A stretch of DNA of 5,406 bases from Streptosporangiaceae bacterium. GTDB taxonomy: Bacteria > Actinomycetota > Actinomycetes > Streptosporangiales > Streptosporangiaceae. The stretch spans positions 1-5,406 of the forward strand of contig JASIBM010000522.1 of assembly GCA_030045175.1 (NCBI GenBank), read 5' to 3'. Below the pieces are notes generated by a model. That model had not been told where the DNA came from and did not search any database. It worked only from the letters and a program-made list of their open reading frames with translations. The position numbers were made by a program, and so were the translations under genes. Below are positions 1 through 4,642 of the stretch, one piece after another. Position 1 is the stretch's first letter, and each line of letters starts with the position of its first letter.

Positions 1-477
1 CTTGCGGACGCGCTCGCGGCGCACTCGGCCGAGCTGCCCGCGGCCGGGCCGGGGGAGGAAGCTGGGTGGGACGCCATCGCGGCCGCGGCGGTGCGGGCGC
101 AGCGGGTCGCGGGGCGGCTGGTTCCTGGCCTCGGGCATCCGGTGCACAAGGCCGGCGACCCGCGAACGCCTCGGCTGATCGCGATCGCGCAGGAGGAAGG
201 GCTGCGCGGGCCGCACCTGCGGCTGTTCGAGGCCGTCGGGCGGGTGCATCCGGCCATCCTCGGCCGCACGCTGCCGCTGAACGGGGCCGGCGTGTGCGGA
301 GCCGCGCTGGCCGACCTGGGGTTCGCACCCGACGTGCTGCGCGGGTTCGCGCTGCTGGCCAGGACCGCCGGGCTGCTCGGCCACCTGGCCGAGGAACTGC
401 GCCGCCCGGCCGGGCCTGGCATCTACGCCGACGTGGAGCACTCGGTGCGCTACCAGGCTCCGGGGAACGACGCGTGA
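1..477 (+). CDS. Citrate synthase/citryl-CoA lyase-family protein, 3' part only
   Basis: The frame is open from the first base and ends at TGA 475-477, giving 158 C-terminal residues; the start lies outside the window. Residues 42-50 read PGLGHPVHK followed by AGDPRTPRL. This matches the citrate synthase signature G-H-x-V-[YH]-K...DPR, where the His (residue 46) belongs to the acyl-CoA/citryl-CoA active site. Residues 111-132 (VLRGFALLARTAGLLGH region) match the conserved last helices of the fold. Canonical citrate synthases have N-V-D, with the catalytic Asp, where this protein has L-N-G-A (93-96), so Asp is replaced by Gly. From the family, that favours an actinobacterial citryl-CoA lyase-like protein over a true citrate synthase. 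It would be cytosolic and would cleave or form citryl-CoA-type thioesters; the substrate is unknown. The family assignment is firm, the exact reaction is not. Confidence 0.85.
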   Translation, partial: LADALAAHSAELPAAGPGEEAGWDAIAAAAVRAQRVAGRLVPGLGHPVHKAGDPRTPRLIAIAQEEGLRGPHLRLFEAVGRVHPAILGRTLPLNGAGVCGAALADLGFAPDVLRGFALLARTAGLLGHLAEELRRPAGPGIYADVEHSVRYQAPGNDA

Positions 478-483
478 ACCTGA

Positions 484-549
484 TGCGCGAGGCCGGGTCT
501 GGGCGAATTCCTGGTGCGCGAGGCCGGGTCTGGGCGAATTCCTGGTGCG
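484..549. repeat. Tandem duplication of a 31-bp unit
   Basis: Two identical 31-bp copies lie head to tail (484-514 and 515-545), followed by four bases of a third (546-549). Each begins TGCGCGAGGCC and contains GAATTC near its end. They sit just after the stop of the citrate synthase-like gene, outside any supported coding region. This is a simple slippage or duplication product (VNTR-like), and copy number may vary between strains. No function can be read from it. Confidence 0.95.
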
Positions 550-557
550 GCGGACCA

Positions 558-607
558 CAACGTGGAGCCCTTACTGCTGCTGTTGCGACAGTAAGGGCTC
601 CACGTTG
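558..607. terminator. Long perfect hairpin between convergent genes, probable bidirectional terminator
   Basis: Bases 558-576 pair perfectly with 589-607 (19 bp) around a 12-base loop. The hairpin lies between the + strand stop at 477 and the minus-strand stop at 664, where a terminator shared by two convergent genes is expected. Neither side is followed by a T tract, which is common for hairpins in high-GC actinomycetes. The loop side carries CTG repeated three times (574-582). An alternative fold pairs CTGT 580-583 with ACAG 588-591 under a TGCG loop and leaves a 6-base CTGCTG bulge. A dispersed repeat element is the main alternative. Confidence 0.65.
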
Positions 608-663
608 CGCCTGCCCGCATAGAAGCCTGTCGGGTGAGCGCGGTGACGCCGCGGTGCGAATGG

Positions 664-1482
664 CTAGATTCGGTAGAAAAGGTTCAGGAACCGGTCAGCG
701 AGTGCCCGGTCGCCACGCACGGTCCCGCCGTTTGCCCGGCCGAACGCGGTGAGCACCATGCTGCCCGCGTCGAACTCGATCACCGCGGGGAGGTCATCGA
801 CGTCGCCAGGTTCGGCGGAGAAGCCGTCTTGGCTGACGGTGACGCGCCACGTCCCGGCGTTGTGCCCGGTGGTGACGCTGATGCCGATCGTGAACGGCGT
901 CAGGTCAGCGTCCGGCTTGATCGTGTACTGCCAGATGATGAACATGAATGGGACGAGCAGGTCGGCGGCGTCGGCCGAGAGCGCGTGCGCCTTGCCTGAT
1001 CCCTCGCGGATGTCCCAGGTGTGCACGCCGAAGTCCATGAGCTGGCCGGCCGCGTAAATGAACGCAGGGACCGGGCCCATGTAGGCGTGCGGGACGATCA
1101 GCCCGGTCCAGTCCTGCTCGCTGAGCGGCTCGAGTATGCCCATCATCTGATCGAGGTCGGCGCGAACCCTGGCCATCATCTCCTGCTGGGAAAGGTTACG
1201 GAAGCTCCGGCCCCCGGCGCCGGCCTTCTCGTGCATGACGAGCAAGCCGAAGGCGTCTTCGGCGGTCGCGCCTGACCTGGCGATCTCGAATGCCTTGAAG
1301 TATCCCTCCATCGTGTCAACGAGGTGACCAATCACGTCCCTGACCTGCCAGCTCTCGCAGGCGGTCGGGGCCTCCCAGGCGTCGGGCTGCTCGGCCAGGG
1401 CGAACATCTGCCCGGCCTGATCCTTCACGACGCGCAGGATGGTGTCCTTGCCCTCATAGGTCATCGCGTTCCACTCGCTCAT
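664..1482 (-). CDS. DinB/maleylpyruvate isomerase-family (mycothiol-dependent type) protein
   Basis: 272 residues. The N-terminal half (about 10-158) is a DinB-like four-helix bundle of the MDMPI_N type: W-x-A-P-T-x-C-x-x-W (36-45), then V-I-G-H-L (50-54) and D-F-G-V-H-T-W-D (150-157). In this family a His, a Glu and a His bind a divalent metal. Here they are His53, Asp150 (Asp in place of the usual Glu) and His154. The C-terminal part (about 185-270) resembles the SCP2-like domain that follows in maleylpyruvate isomerase-type proteins, ending with a G-R-A-N-G-G-T-V-x-G-D motif (248-258). Such proteins are cytosolic and often use mycothiol as thiol cofactor; the substrate here is unknown. ATG 1480-1482 is chosen because AGAGGT (1489-1494) lies 6 bases upstream. 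It follows the CbiX-like gene after 145 bp, so co-transcription is possible but not shown. Confidence 0.85.
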   Translation of the reverse strand: MSEWNAMTYEGKDTILRVVKDQAGQMFALAEQPDAWEAPTACESWQVRDVIGHLVDTMEGYFKAFEIARSGATAEDAFGLLVMHEKAGAGGRSFRNLSQQEMMARVRADLDQMMGILEPLSEQDWTGLIVPHAYMGPVPAFIYAAGQLMDFGVHTWDIREGSGKAHALSADAADLLVPFMFIIWQYTIKPDADLTPFTIGISVTTGHNAGTWRVTVSQDGFSAEPGDVDDLPAVIEFDAGSMVLTAFGRANGGTVRGDRALADRFLNLFYRI

Positions 1483-1566
1483 GCGCGCACCTCTTTCGTG
1501 CCGTGGACAGTCGGTAGAACGCCGACCCGCCCGCCCGGAAAGATCTGTCGGGCATCGTACGGTGGT

Positions 1567-1580
1567 CGCACGTCCGTGCG
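1567..1580. promoter_or_regulatory. 14-bp dyad (CGCACG-TC-CGTGCG) upstream of the DinB-family gene
   Basis: Perfect 6-bp arms flank two bases, about 85 bp before the start of the minus-strand gene at 1482, inside the 145-bp gap 1483-1627. It could be an operator, but G+C-rich short dyads are frequent in such DNA. I see no convincing -10/-35 pair near it. Confidence 0.25.
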
Positions 1581-1627
1581 CCGGGTGGCGTATAGCTCAG
1601 AACCTCAGCGCATCATGGCCAACCATG

Positions 1628-2671
1628 TCAATGGCTTTCGACGCTGATCCTCGCCAGCGCCTCGCCGTAGCGAATGGCGACGAGTTGCGCGATCGCCGGA
1701 TGAGCGCCGAGCGGCGCGGAGCACCGTGCGCCAAGGGCCACGCTCAGCTGATCGAACTCGGCCATCGTCGATTCAGGGCCGATCACGCAGGGCGCGACGG
1801 CAAGGTGCGTGGCGCCGGCCTCGCGCAATCGCTCGACCGCGGTCTCGATGCCTGCCTGGTCGCCGAGCGAGGCCGGGGCTGCGGGCACGGCAAGCCGAGC
1901 GGCCAGCAGCACCGCGGTGAGGCCGGCGTCGTTGACGGCCTGCTGACCTCGGTCGGCGACCACGAGCACTCCATTGGCGCCGTGTGAGATGTTGAGGCCG
2001 AGCGCCCGGCCTGCTCGTGCCAGGTCGGCCTCGGACAGCCGGTCGTGCAGTGCGCCCGCGAGCAGCGGGTGCGGGCCGAGATGCGCGGCGATCATGACCT
2101 GCCCGGCGGCCTGGCCGAGCGCGGCCTCGATCTCGGCGTCGAAGATCGGATGCGGGCCAGCGAGCAACGGCACGATCACCGCGCGCGGCGCTCGGCGGTC
2201 GTCGGCTCCTGGTGCGGACGTGAGGGCGTCGGAGAGGGCCTCGGCAAGCGTGGTGGCTGGCGGGCGGTGCAGCGGGCCGGCGCCGCCTGGGTTGCTGGCT
2301 CGGCCTGGCGCGCTGACGCTTGGCAGGTACGCGATGGTGATCGCGACGCCTGGGCAGGACTCGGCTGTCGCCTCGGCGACGTGCTCGGCTAGGTCCTGGC
2401 ACGCTTCGTCCGCCGGGCCAGCTACCGCCAGCACGAGTACGGGGGCGTCCGAGGCGACGCTGATCCGGTGCAGGCTCCGGTGCCGCCCGACCCGCCATGA
2501 CACGGCCGTCCGGCGGGGGAGTGCGTTGTCAGCGCTCGCTGGGCGAATCCCGTCAGAATTCTGGGCGAGCACGGCATCGGAACCAGGGCCGGCCTCCGCA
2601 TCGGAGCTCGGCCTAGCCGGGTTGCGTCGGCGCTGCGGGAGGGCAGCGGCCTGTGGGCTCAATTCAGTCAC
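1628..2671 (-). CDS. CbiX/SirB-like (sirohydrochlorin chelatase-family) protein, divergent
   Basis: 347 residues. After an Ala/Arg/Pro-rich, low-complexity N-terminus (about 1-75), two chelatase-like halves follow: 77-215 and about 233-340. Half one has a beta strand VLVLAVAG (78-85), VPLLAGPHPIFDAEI (167-181), equivalent to the family's V-P-L-x-x-x-G-Y-H-V segment, and HLGPHPLLAGAL (197-208). Half two ends with APLGAHPAIAQLV (319-331) and RYGEAL. Family members insert Fe2+ or Co2+ into sirohydrochlorin for siroheme or cobalamin, using two His residues. His174 is kept, but the first-strand A-H-G-S/T motif reads V-A-G-P, so that His is Ala84. Catalysis is therefore doubtful, and it may be a relative with another role. 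No siroheme or cobalamin gene is adjacent. The start is GTG 2669-2671, with no SD; a TACTAT box 8 bases upstream suggests a leaderless message. A start further inside, within the low-complexity region, cannot be excluded. Confidence 0.75.
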   Translation of the reverse strand: MTELSPQAAALPQRRRNPARPSSDAEAGPGSDAVLAQNSDGIRPASADNALPRRTAVSWRVGRHRSLHRISVASDAPVLVLAVAGPADEACQDLAEHVAEATAESCPGVAITIAYLPSVSAPGRASNPGGAGPLHRPPATTLAEALSDALTSAPGADDRRAPRAVIVPLLAGPHPIFDAEIEAALGQAAGQVMIAAHLGPHPLLAGALHDRLSEADLARAGRALGLNISHGANGVLVVADRGQQAVNDAGLTAVLLAARLAVPAAPASLGDQAGIETAVERLREAGATHLAVAPCVIGPESTMAEFDQLSVALGARCSAPLGAHPAIAQLVAIRYGEALARISVESH

Positions 2672-2679
2672 GTTGCCGT

Positions 2680-2685
2680 ATAGTA
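2680..2685 (-). promoter_or_regulatory. Candidate -10 box (TACTAT) of a leaderless promoter for the CbiX-like gene
   Basis: On the minus strand TACTAT (2685 to 2680) matches the TAnnnT -10 pattern and ends 8 bases before the GTG start at 2671. This places transcription start on or next to the start codon, as in actinobacterial leaderless genes, and fits the absence of an SD. No good -35 is visible about 17 bp upstream. Confidence 0.4.
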
Positions 2686-2765
2686 ACGTCGATTCACCGG
2701 GCGTGACGGCCGGATCTGATGACGTTTTCCGCCCGATACGTCGGGAGAGTCTGGAGGGCCGGGAG

Positions 2766-2789
2766 CGCCGGATTTCTCGGGTCCGGTCG
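2766..2789 (-). terminator. Weak hairpin downstream of the XRE gene
   Basis: CCGGA (2768-2772) pairs with TCCGG (2782-2786), plus two further pairs past a bulged base, with a 9-base loop. It begins 35 bases after the minus-strand stop at 2825. A second small hairpin, CCCGA-TACG-TCGGG, lies at 2732-2745. Neither is followed by a T tract; one may end the XRE transcript. Nothing else stands out in the gap 2672-2824. Confidence 0.25.
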
Positions 2790-2824
2790 GCGAAGCCCGG
2801 TCGCGCAGCCTGGCATGGTGCTGG

Positions 2825-3286
2825 TCAGTCGGTGTGCAGCATGCTCTGGTATACCGAGATCAGCGCAGATTTCTGCTGGTCAGACAGCCGGGGGTCGGCT
2901 TTGATCGCCTGCTCGACGTCCGCGATGTCGGCTGGGCTCAGGACCGCCTCGTCGTCATCGTGACGCAGTAGCCCGGCATGAGTAAGCAGCGTCTCGGCCG
3001 ACACGTTGAGTGCCTCCGATATCAGCTTGATCACGCGCATGGACGGCTGGTGCAGGCCGCGCTCGATCTGGCTGAGGTAAGGGTTAGACAGCCTGGTCCG
3101 CTCGGCGAGTTGGCGTAGCGAGAGATTCGCCAGCTTCCGCTGCCTGCGGATGAAGGCGCCAAGCGCCTCCATCTGGGTGTCCCACTGTTCGTTCATCCTC
3201 ATCCTGCTCCGAGCTTCCATGATCGCGGACTTCTGTGTGCGGCGATCTGCGGACGATTGTCCGTGGTCATGGTGCCGGGTTGTCAT
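2825..3286 (-). CDS. XRE (Cro/C1)-family transcriptional regulator
   Basis: 153 residues. Residues 41-100 form a Cro/C1-type helix-turn-helix domain: LGAFIRRQRKLANLSLRQLA, then RLSNPYLSQIERGLHQPS (65-82) holding the turn and recognition helix, then VIKLISEALNVSAETLL. The C-terminal extension has an acidic patch HDDDEAV (109-115) and a helical tail D-P-R-L-S-D-Q-Q-K-S-A-L-I-S-V-Y (131-146) like that of mycobacterial Rv0474-type regulators, which sit beside the heparin-binding hemagglutinin gene. The first ~38 residues are polar, with HH-D-H near the start. ATG 3284-3286 is chosen because GGAGG (3291-3295) lies 4 bases upstream; ATGs at codons 23, 29 and 31 are possible but less well supported. 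It is transcribed after the HbhA-like gene, from which a hairpin and three 11-bp repeats separate it. It probably binds DNA as a dimer, and the palindrome at 3957-3972 is a likely target (inference). Confidence 0.9.
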   Translation of the reverse strand: MTTRHHDHGQSSADRRTQKSAIMEARSRMRMNEQWDTQMEALGAFIRRQRKLANLSLRQLAERTRLSNPYLSQIERGLHQPSMRVIKLISEALNVSAETLLTHAGLLRHDDDEAVLSPADIADVEQAIKADPRLSDQQKSALISVYQSMLHTD

Positions 3287-3290
3287 CGCG

Positions 3291-3295
3291 CCTCC
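3291..3295 (-). promoter_or_regulatory. Ribosome binding site (GGAGG) of the XRE gene
   Basis: A full GGAGG on the minus strand, 4 bases before ATG 3286. It decides in favour of this start over the internal ATGs at codons 23, 29 and 31. Confidence 0.7.
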
Positions 3296-3344
3296 AGTAT
3301 CGTCCTATCTGGCGCTTGTTCGGTCGCTGGCGCCGGCCAGCCCG

Positions 3345-3377
3345 CCAGAGTCGACCCAGTGTCAACACAGAGTCAAC
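3345..3377. repeat. Three tandem 11-bp direct repeats upstream of the XRE gene
   Basis: Units are 3345-3355 CCAGAGTCGAC, 3356-3366 CCAGTGTCAAC and 3367-3377 ACAGAGTCAAC. Eight of eleven positions are invariant; on the minus strand the consensus is GTYGACWCTGK. An 11-bp period puts each unit on the same face of the helix, as in binding sites for tandemly bound regulators such as PhoP/PhoB-type proteins. The array ends 58 bp before the XRE start and begins 2 bases past the terminator hairpin of the HbhA-like gene. TTGACA and TTGACT inside it resemble -35 boxes, but no -10 lies at the right distance. Confidence 0.75.
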
Positions 3378-3379
3378 AA

Positions 3380-3412
3380 GGCGCGGCGGACAGCGATTGC
3401 TGTCACCGCGCC
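3380..3412 (-). terminator. Hairpin terminator of the HbhA-like gene
   Basis: GGCGCGG (3380-3386) pairs with CCGCGCC (3406-3412), and GACAGC (3389-3394) pairs with GCTGTC (3399-3404) over a GATT loop, with a 2x1 internal loop between. This gives 13 bp in total, starting 14 bases after the minus-strand stop at 3427. On the minus strand it is followed by TTGTTG, a weak T-rich tail. Confidence 0.75.
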
Positions 3413-3426
3413 CTGGTTGGCTGAAG

Positions 3427-3933
3427 CTAATTCCCCGTCGGCTTGGCCTTGGTCTTCTGCTGACCGGTTGCCGCACGCCCAGCCTTGGTGGTAGCCGAGT
3501 CCTCCTTGGCCGGCGTGGTGCCAGTTACCTGGACTCCTCGCACCCGGGTGGTCGTCTGCTGCGCAGGCTGCGCGACCCTGGCCAGCCTGTCGGCTGCTTG
3601 CTGTGCCAGCGGCGCGGCCACGGTGCGGACCTGCTCGATCACGATGCGCTGAACGGAGCGAGCGTGCTCTGCGAGCCCCTGAGCACCGGACATCAACTGG
3701 TGAGGCTTGGGCAGCTTGGCGGCCAAGGCGGGAGCCTTCTCCCGGACCTGGGCCGGCGTCGGCAGCGTTGGCCTGGTCAGGTTCGGCTTTGGCAAGCTGG
3801 CGAGCTGCGGCCGGATCTGCTGCGCGGTCGCGGTAACCGTCTTGACGGTGCTGGTCACTCGCTCGCGTCCCTTCCGGGCGGCGCCGAGCACCTGATCCTG
3901 CAGCTCCTGCCCGACAGCGCGGGTATCGATCAT
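3427..3933 (-). CDS. HbhA/phasin-like Ala/Lys/Pro-rich small protein
   Basis: 168 residues, start ATG 3931-3933. Residues 5-48 are a predicted amphipathic helix (QELQDQVLGAARKGRERV and onward). A Pro-rich hinge (48-77) carries L-P-K-P twice (48-51 and 74-77). A second long helix follows (about 83-122), then a disordered basic tail rich in Thr, Lys and Ala (about 125-168, ending KTKAKPTGN). A coiled-coil body with a Lys/Ala-rich C-terminus recalls mycobacterial heparin-binding hemagglutinin and phasin-like proteins, which bind lipid bodies, surfaces or DNA. The likeness is one of composition and context, not of a diagnostic motif, and the tail is much shorter than in HbhA. There is no signal peptide or membrane segment. 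The open frame extends upstream to 4140, but that part crosses the promoter, and the SD GAGGAGG fixes the short start. Strong expression controlled at the -10 is inferred. Confidence 0.7.
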   Translation of the reverse strand: MIDTRAVGQELQDQVLGAARKGRERVTSTVKTVTATAQQIRPQLASLPKPNLTRPTLPTPAQVREKAPALAAKLPKPHQLMSGAQGLAEHARSVQRIVIEQVRTVAAPLAQQAADRLARVAQPAQQTTTRVRGVQVTGTTPAKEDSATTKAGRAATGQQKTKAKPTGN

Positions 3934-3938
3934 GGCAT

Positions 3939-3945
3939 CCTCCTC
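3939..3945 (-). promoter_or_regulatory. Strong ribosome binding site (GAGGAGG)
   Basis: A near-perfect anti-16S match 5 bases before ATG 3933. It rules out the longer upstream reading of the frame and suggests efficient translation. An ATG at 3936-3938 is in another frame and stops at its third codon. Confidence 0.85.
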
Positions 3946-3956
3946 ATGTGTGCTAA

Positions 3957-3972
3957 GCAAACTATAGTTTGC
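3957..3972. promoter_or_regulatory. 16-bp perfect palindrome, likely operator over the -10 box
   Basis: GCAAACTATAGTTTGC is its own reverse complement. It is A+T-rich in G+C-rich surroundings and contains the whole -10 hexamer (3961-3966) of the adjacent promoter, so a protein bound here would block RNA polymerase. The XRE protein encoded one gene downstream is the natural candidate; Cro/C1-type dimers bind sites of this size and symmetry. I saw no second full copy in the window. Confidence 0.7.
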
Positions 3973-3990
3973 AAGTTCGTAGTATGTCAA
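3961..3990 (-). promoter_or_regulatory. Consensus housekeeping promoter of the HbhA-like gene
   Basis: On the minus strand TTGACA (3990-3985), an 18-bp spacer and TATAGT (3966-3961) closely match the principal sigma factor consensus. Transcription would start near 3954, giving a leader of about 20 bases that includes the SD at 3939-3945. Confidence 0.8.
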
Positions 3991-4034
3991 GCGGTCACCG
4001 GCGTGGGCAGGCACCGATACGGTCCCTGCTGGCG

Positions 4035-4055
4035 GCGGGCACGGTCGGTGCCCGC
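4035..4055. other. Hairpin in the gap between the F420-type and HbhA-like genes
   Basis: GCGGGCAC (4035-4042) pairs perfectly with GTGCCCGC (4048-4055) over a 5-base loop. It lies about 45 bp upstream of the -35 of the HbhA-like promoter and about 140 bases past the stop at 4194. It could be a second terminator or a protein site. The same gap (3934-4193) also holds a 12-bp direct repeat CCGCGAGGACTG at 4052-4063 and 4091-4102. I see no gene in it. Confidence 0.45.
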
Positions 4056-4125
4056 GAGGACTGTGTGGCTTCGTGCGACCTGCGTGATGTCCGCGAGGAC
4101 TGAAGAAGTTGCTCCATGGGTAGAA

Positions 4126-4153
4126 GGCGTTCCCCGTCACGAGAGGGAACGCC
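4126..4153 (-). terminator. Hairpin terminator of the F420-type oxidoreductase gene
   Basis: GGCGTTCCC (4126-4134) pairs perfectly with GGGAACGCC (4145-4153) over a 10-base loop, 40 bases after the minus-strand stop at 4194. On the minus strand it is followed by TTCTACC, a weak pyrimidine tail. Confidence 0.7.
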
Positions 4154-4193
4154 CATGCCCGGCGGGTCGAATTCTGACTGGCCGATCGGACGG

Positions 4194-4589
4194 TCAGGCC
4201 GCGTAGCCTGTGGCCTTCTGCACGGTCATCCTGACGACCACGCGGACCGCGCCTGGCGGATCCTCGCCGGGATCCTTGCCGTCATATTTCCACGAGAGCG
4301 CGGTGTCCACCTTCCGGCCGACGTCGGGGGTGATCGAGACCCGGCCGCGCAATTCGACGTAGTTATCCGGGTCGGCGGAGTCGAGCACGGTCACGCTGAC
4401 GCGAGGGTCACGAAGCATGTTGCGGTGCTTTAGCCGGCCCTCGACGGTTGAGAACAGCAGGTCAGGTCCGTCGCGACCGACCCACATCGCCGACGTCTGC
4501 GGGCTGCCGTCGGGATTGATAGTGGCCAGGACGGCGTAGTTCGGGCCGTCGAGCAACCGCAGCGTTGCCTCGCTGAACGTGAAAGCCAT
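4194..4589 (-). CDS. F420-dependent/PPOX-class split-barrel oxidoreductase
   Basis: 131 residues from ATG 4587-4589. The sequence follows the pyridoxamine 5'-phosphate oxidase-like split barrel of the F420-binding (FDOR-B, Rv1155-like) group: N-Y-A-V-L-A-T-I-N-P-D-G-S-P-Q-T-S (17-33), M-W-V (35-37), L-L-F-S-T-V-E-G-R-L-K-H-R-N-M-L-R-D-P-R-V-S-V (44-66), then a Y-V-E-L-R-G strand (77-82). In this family the G-R-x-K-x-x-N segment binds the cofactor phosphate, and dimers transfer hydride between reduced F420 and small substrates. It is cytosolic, of normal family length, and its substrate cannot be told; FMN, or heme in some relatives, is an alternative cofactor. A GTG at 4598 would add three residues. 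I prefer the ATG because TACCGT ends 7 bases before it, a leaderless geometry. It begins 53 bp after the response regulator stop. Confidence 0.85.
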   Translation of the reverse strand: MAFTFSEATLRLLDGPNYAVLATINPDGSPQTSAMWVGRDGPDLLFSTVEGRLKHRNMLRDPRVSVTVLDSADPDNYVELRGRVSITPDVGRKVDTALSWKYDGKDPGEDPPGAVRVVVRMTVQKATGYAA

Positions 4590-4596
4590 GTGCCGC

Positions 4597-4602
4597 ACGG
4601 TA
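4597..4602 (-). promoter_or_regulatory. Candidate -10 box (TACCGT) of a leaderless promoter
   Basis: On the minus strand TACCGT (4602 to 4597) fits TAnnnT and ends 7 bases before ATG 4589. This is the usual spacing for actinobacterial leaderless transcripts, and no SD precedes that ATG. No recognisable -35 is present. Confidence 0.35.
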
Positions 4603-4642
4603 CCAAGGTGCGTGGACGAGCCTGGGCTAATGCCGCGGCTTG

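Noticed and set aside
66..752. + strand frame overlapping the citrate synthase-like gene and the hairpin region
   Set aside because: Arg/Gly/Ala-rich shadow. It reads through the tandem repeat, the hairpin and the end of the minus-strand gene.
1626..1631. TTGACA on the minus strand as -35 of the DinB-family gene
   Set aside because: It overlaps the stop codon of the CbiX-like gene, and no -10 lies 16-19 bp downstream. The nearest TATAC is over 30 bp away.
2678..2690. Second operator copy resembling the 16-bp palindrome at the CbiX-like promoter
   Set aside because: Only ACTATA is shared and there is no dyad symmetry, so it is explained by the -10 box alone.
1974..2963. Long + strand open frame (329 codons) across the CbiX-like gene
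   Set aside because: It is antisense to a recognisable protein and crosses into the XRE gene. The product is Arg/Ser/Ala-rich with no domain, the usual shadow in high-GC DNA.
3360..3376. TTGACA and TTGACT as -35 boxes of the XRE gene
   Set aside because: No -10-like sequence lies at 16-19 bp from either; they are better explained as parts of the 11-bp repeats.
3934..4140. N-terminal extension of the HbhA-like protein by 69 codons
   Set aside because: It would place the promoter, operator and SD inside the coding region, and its residues look non-native (Pro/Arg/His-rich). GAGGAGG 5 bases before ATG 3933 is decisive.
3235..4206. Long + strand open frame (323 codons) opposite the XRE and HbhA-like genes
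   Set aside because: It runs through two terminators and the promoter region and has no family resemblance.
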